64,000 bases of DNA from Coniferiporia sulphurascens (lineage: Eukaryota > Basidiomycota > Agaricomycetes > Hymenochaetales > Hymenochaetaceae): positions 1,054,001 through 1,118,000 of the forward strand of contig NBBA01000014.1 of assembly GCA_002794785.1 (NCBI GenBank). Direction: 5' to 3'. The position numbers and the translations under genes were made by a program. Below, piece by piece: positions 61,383-64,000 of the stretch; position 1 is the first letter of the stretch, and each line of letters begins with the position of its first letter. A model generated the notes under the pieces. That model was given only the letters and a program-made list of their open reading frames with translations. It made no database searches and was not told the origin of the DNA.

Positions 61383-62039
61383 ATGGACTTCATCTTGATC
61401 AAGGAGCTCTTATTGGCCTTTCTGAACGCAATTTACGTACATGCTTGTGCTAACCGAGTTGCTTGGGCTCTTTCTCTCAGTGCCCTGCTTGCTTTTGGAT
61501 TCCGGGTATGTTTCCGCTTTCATCAGACTCGCATTATGCCCATTCAATGCGTGGCTCTCCTGCTCATGGACGTTCGCAGTTCTTTGCGAAACCGAATCGG
61601 CGCGGCGACATGGCGCGGCGCGAACGGTTTATGGAGATTAAGTATACTACCATCTACTCGGTAGGTCCATGATTCTCATATGCTTTAGTGACAATGAATC
61701 GGTACTGACGTGATATTGATCTCGCAGTTCTGGATGTTTGTTCTGCTTTATGGATGCATCAACAATAGCGCCTTCCATATCACCGGCTTCTTTGCCATAG
61801 ATAGGAGAGCTGAACTAGATGCAACATTAGACCTCAACTTTCGTGAAGAAGAAAACGACCATGCTGCACAGGATATTAACTTCGAGACTCCTCAAAACTT
61901 GCATGAGGATGAATACCCTTCTACGCGCGAAAGTACTCCTGTGCATTCTCGGGTCTGTTCTTTAAGCAAGAAAGCCTTGGATCAGCTTGATGATCTCGAA
62001 GGTGAGGCGTGGCATAGTCTAGTTGAGAACAGTTGCTGA
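61383..62039 (+). CDS. Hypothetical membrane protein, apparent frameshift
   Basis: The ATG at 61383 opens a frame with a hydrophobic N-terminus (LIKELLLAFLNAIYVHA and VAWALSLSALLAFGF). Near 61500 the coding frame moves back by one base to GMFPLSSDSHYAHSMRGSPA and RRGDMARRERFMEIKYTTIY. A GTAGGT..CGCAG intron (about 61660-61727) then joins this to FWMFVLLYGCINNSAFHITG and an acidic tail ending WHSLVENSC at 62039. The joined protein would have two or three membrane segments and a cytosolic acidic end. No family is recognised. The frame break has no plausible intron (the only candidate is 21 bases), so it is a lesion or a missing base. Confidence 0.4.
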
Positions 62040-63595
62040 TGGCGCACATTATAGCCGCCTTCTGCCGTCTCCGCATTTGATGTTCATTGTATACGGCCGG
62101 ATCCATGCACGTATGGACCCAACGGGGCTTGTCGAATTTGAGTTCTGAGGCCCCCTTTTATCTTGCGTCTTGTCTGGCCGGCTATATTGATCTTGGCCTC
62201 TCGAAGGCTCTTCCACTCGTCGCGTTTCTTTCTTTCTATCTGTGGACGTCCTGGCCTCGCGCTCCCGTACTCTTCCAGCCTTCTATTCTTGCCTCATAGC
62301 TCCTGAACATGCACTGGGTACAATATCCGACGATGCCGCCGCAACTTTTCAAACCTCTGGACACGACAATAGTCTTACCACCTCGCAACCGACTTGCCTT
62401 TCTCCAACGACCTTGCACGACGGGATGATAGGGATCATCTAGCTCACAGTTGCAATCACAATCCGTGGGAATAAGCTCGCGCCACCCGCTTGTAGCTCCC
62501 AAGGCTCGCGGTTCTAGTCGCTTGCAGCTTATAGTTATACGGCCGACCTGATCAAAGGACGCCTCGTTTCAGTCTACGCTCAAACTCTAGACGCTATTGT
62601 GCCCTATTGGATACTACTGGATACAGTGAAATCTTGGGTGCGAATGTGATTGCGGCAATAATTATCATGAGTGCATCTCCTTGCAACGTTGTAAATCGGT
62701 CTTTTCAGGACAACCTGACTATTAGGTCCCTTGGGGAACGATGGAATAGATACATTCACAAATTTCTCTCCGGTTCATGGATTTACGAAGTCCCTATATG
62801 CTCCGGCATTAGCCTCATGTGCTGGCGAGAACTATTCCACCGCTTCTTGGTCTGGACCGGGTAGCAATTTCTTTTACCCTTTTGTTTCCCGTTTCCGCCG
62901 TTCACAGCTTGATACGTAGCTTACCTTTACGGCATCGATTCGAGTTCGGCTAGTTTTGTCCCTTCGCCTCAAACGACACTGACGGCATTGCTTGGATACC
63001 TAGCCATATAATCCTTCACCGCATGAATGCTGGTTCCGATTCACACCGTATTTAGTCTTCAACAGTTGCATAAAATAATTTTAACGACGGTAAACCTTCT
63101 TCACATTGTATAAAAACGAGGACTAGCTACCCAGCATACAAAATGCAGCCATTATTACATTGTAGTTGATAGCTGGCCGCGCAGCTAGGTGGATGGGTAG
63201 GAATTTGAGTGGAGACGGTCTACTTAGATACATAATTTGGCTTTGCCTTGATATACACAGAATATTCCCAAAATGATACTTGAAAGAATTGGAGGAGGAA
63301 GAACGGACCACGTCTTCCCAGGTGCGCCCGGTCGGTATAAGTTTAGTTACGCAGGCGCGGATATTGTTGGCAGGCGTGGAGTGGATGCTGTATCGTTGTG
63401 AGCTGCTGGCAAAGTAAAGGGCCCGTGAGCTCATGTCGAGTATAAGTGTCCTACGATCGAGCTCGTCTGCCAGTAATTGACAGGAGTTAGATATGGGGAT
63501 ATGGAATACGACCCATAATATGCGCTGCATAGCTCAGACACTATTGACGTGTTGTTGTGGGTGTGATTGCCGGGCTCTTGCTGACCGGGCCGAGG
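62040..63595. other. Region without a recognised gene
   Basis: Short ORFs on both strands show no domain. A minus-strand ORF at 63123-63530 (135 codons) lies just downstream of the stress-protein gene and has no recognisable features. Nothing else is seen. Confidence 0.45.
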
Positions 63596-64000
63596 TTAGG
63601 GGAAGTATGCTTCCTACGGAAGGGAAAAACACACAGGACAGAAATGAGCGACGTGGAAAGGAAAAATTATGGAGGATATACAATGTAGTGAGAACACTAC
63701 GTACTCTTCGAAGTGCGTGCCGCGTTTGGGGTTGAGCCGCCGCTTCATCATCGTCTTTCGAACCTTGCGCTCCGGCCGGACAACGATGACGGGTACGGGC
63801 GAGTGCGATAAGCAGTATCTGGAGTTCGAGGGGAATACAGTGAGGAAGTGCGAAGGTACGGACGCGAGAAGAGACGGACTTGGATACGCTACCCATACCG
63901 CCGAATGCGGCACCGAGGACCTTTACGCCACGCTGTCCTCTGGTGCCGACGACTAGCGAGTCCGGCCGATATAAGGCAATCAGTCGCTCTATAGTCACTG
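63596..64000 (-). CDS. Universal stress protein family, 3' part
   Basis: The gene is cut by the right edge of the window. The exon 64000-63880 carries the C-terminal USP signature: LIALYRPDSLVVGTRGQRG then AAFGGMGSVSK, the G-2x-G-9x-G(S/T)-type nucleotide-binding loop. A 61-base intron (GTCCGT..CTCCAG) splits the Lys codon and joins YCLSHSPVPVIVVRPERKVR, the final beta strand of the domain, followed by a basic tail (MMKRRLNPKRGTHFEE). A further intron (GTACGT..CCGTAG) may lead to a short last exon ending at 63596; that end is tentative. USP proteins bind ATP or AMP and respond to stress; the upstream part cannot be judged here. Confidence 0.75.

Overview
The window looks like nuclear DNA of an Agaricomycete basidiomycete. 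Nearly every recognisable gene is split by short GT..AG introns of about 50-100 bases, the housekeeping proteins have fungal architecture, and the accessory genes belong to families common in mushroom-forming fungi (multi-intron P450, GH43 arabinanase, small secreted proteins). No tools were run; all family calls rest on motifs read in the translated sequence.

Layout. 1-8.7 kb is a rearranged stretch. A proline-iminopeptidase-like hydrolase gene occurs twice in the same orientation: a decayed copy (1.4-2.5 kb) and an intact one (7.7-8.7 kb), with a complete cytochrome P450 gene between them. The decayed side has taken up a 435-bp Harbinger-type MITE and two inverted copies of a hairpin-bearing repeat. 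9.6-35 kb is a dense conserved block: prefoldin subunit 5, a possible proteasome-assembly chaperone, an IMPACT/UPF0029 protein, ATP synthase gamma, eIF2-beta, CAF-1 subunit Cac2, a CaM kinase, an Ldb17/SPIN90 protein, peroxin 3 and Spt5. These serve protein folding, translation, chromatin assembly, transcription elongation, respiration, peroxisome formation and actin control, and are not a pathway cluster.

36-56 kb is accessory and duplicated. Two tandem GH43 arabinanase genes are followed by a roughly 7-kb tandem duplication (units at about 41.2-47.8 and 48.3-54.8 kb). Each unit holds an F-box-like relic, a small secreted double-psi-barrel protein, an unidentified relic and a polytopic membrane protein. 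A NIS1-like secreted effector follows. 56.7-58.8 kb is conserved again: a thiamine-diphosphate-type Nudix hydrolase divergent from a small MICOS Mic12 gene. 59.8-63 kb has poorly characterised ORFs, and a universal stress protein gene runs off the right edge.

Several otherwise conserved genes are interrupted by what looks like one missing base, often within or beside a short C or G run. This may be consensus error, real decay, or both, and is flagged gene by gene.
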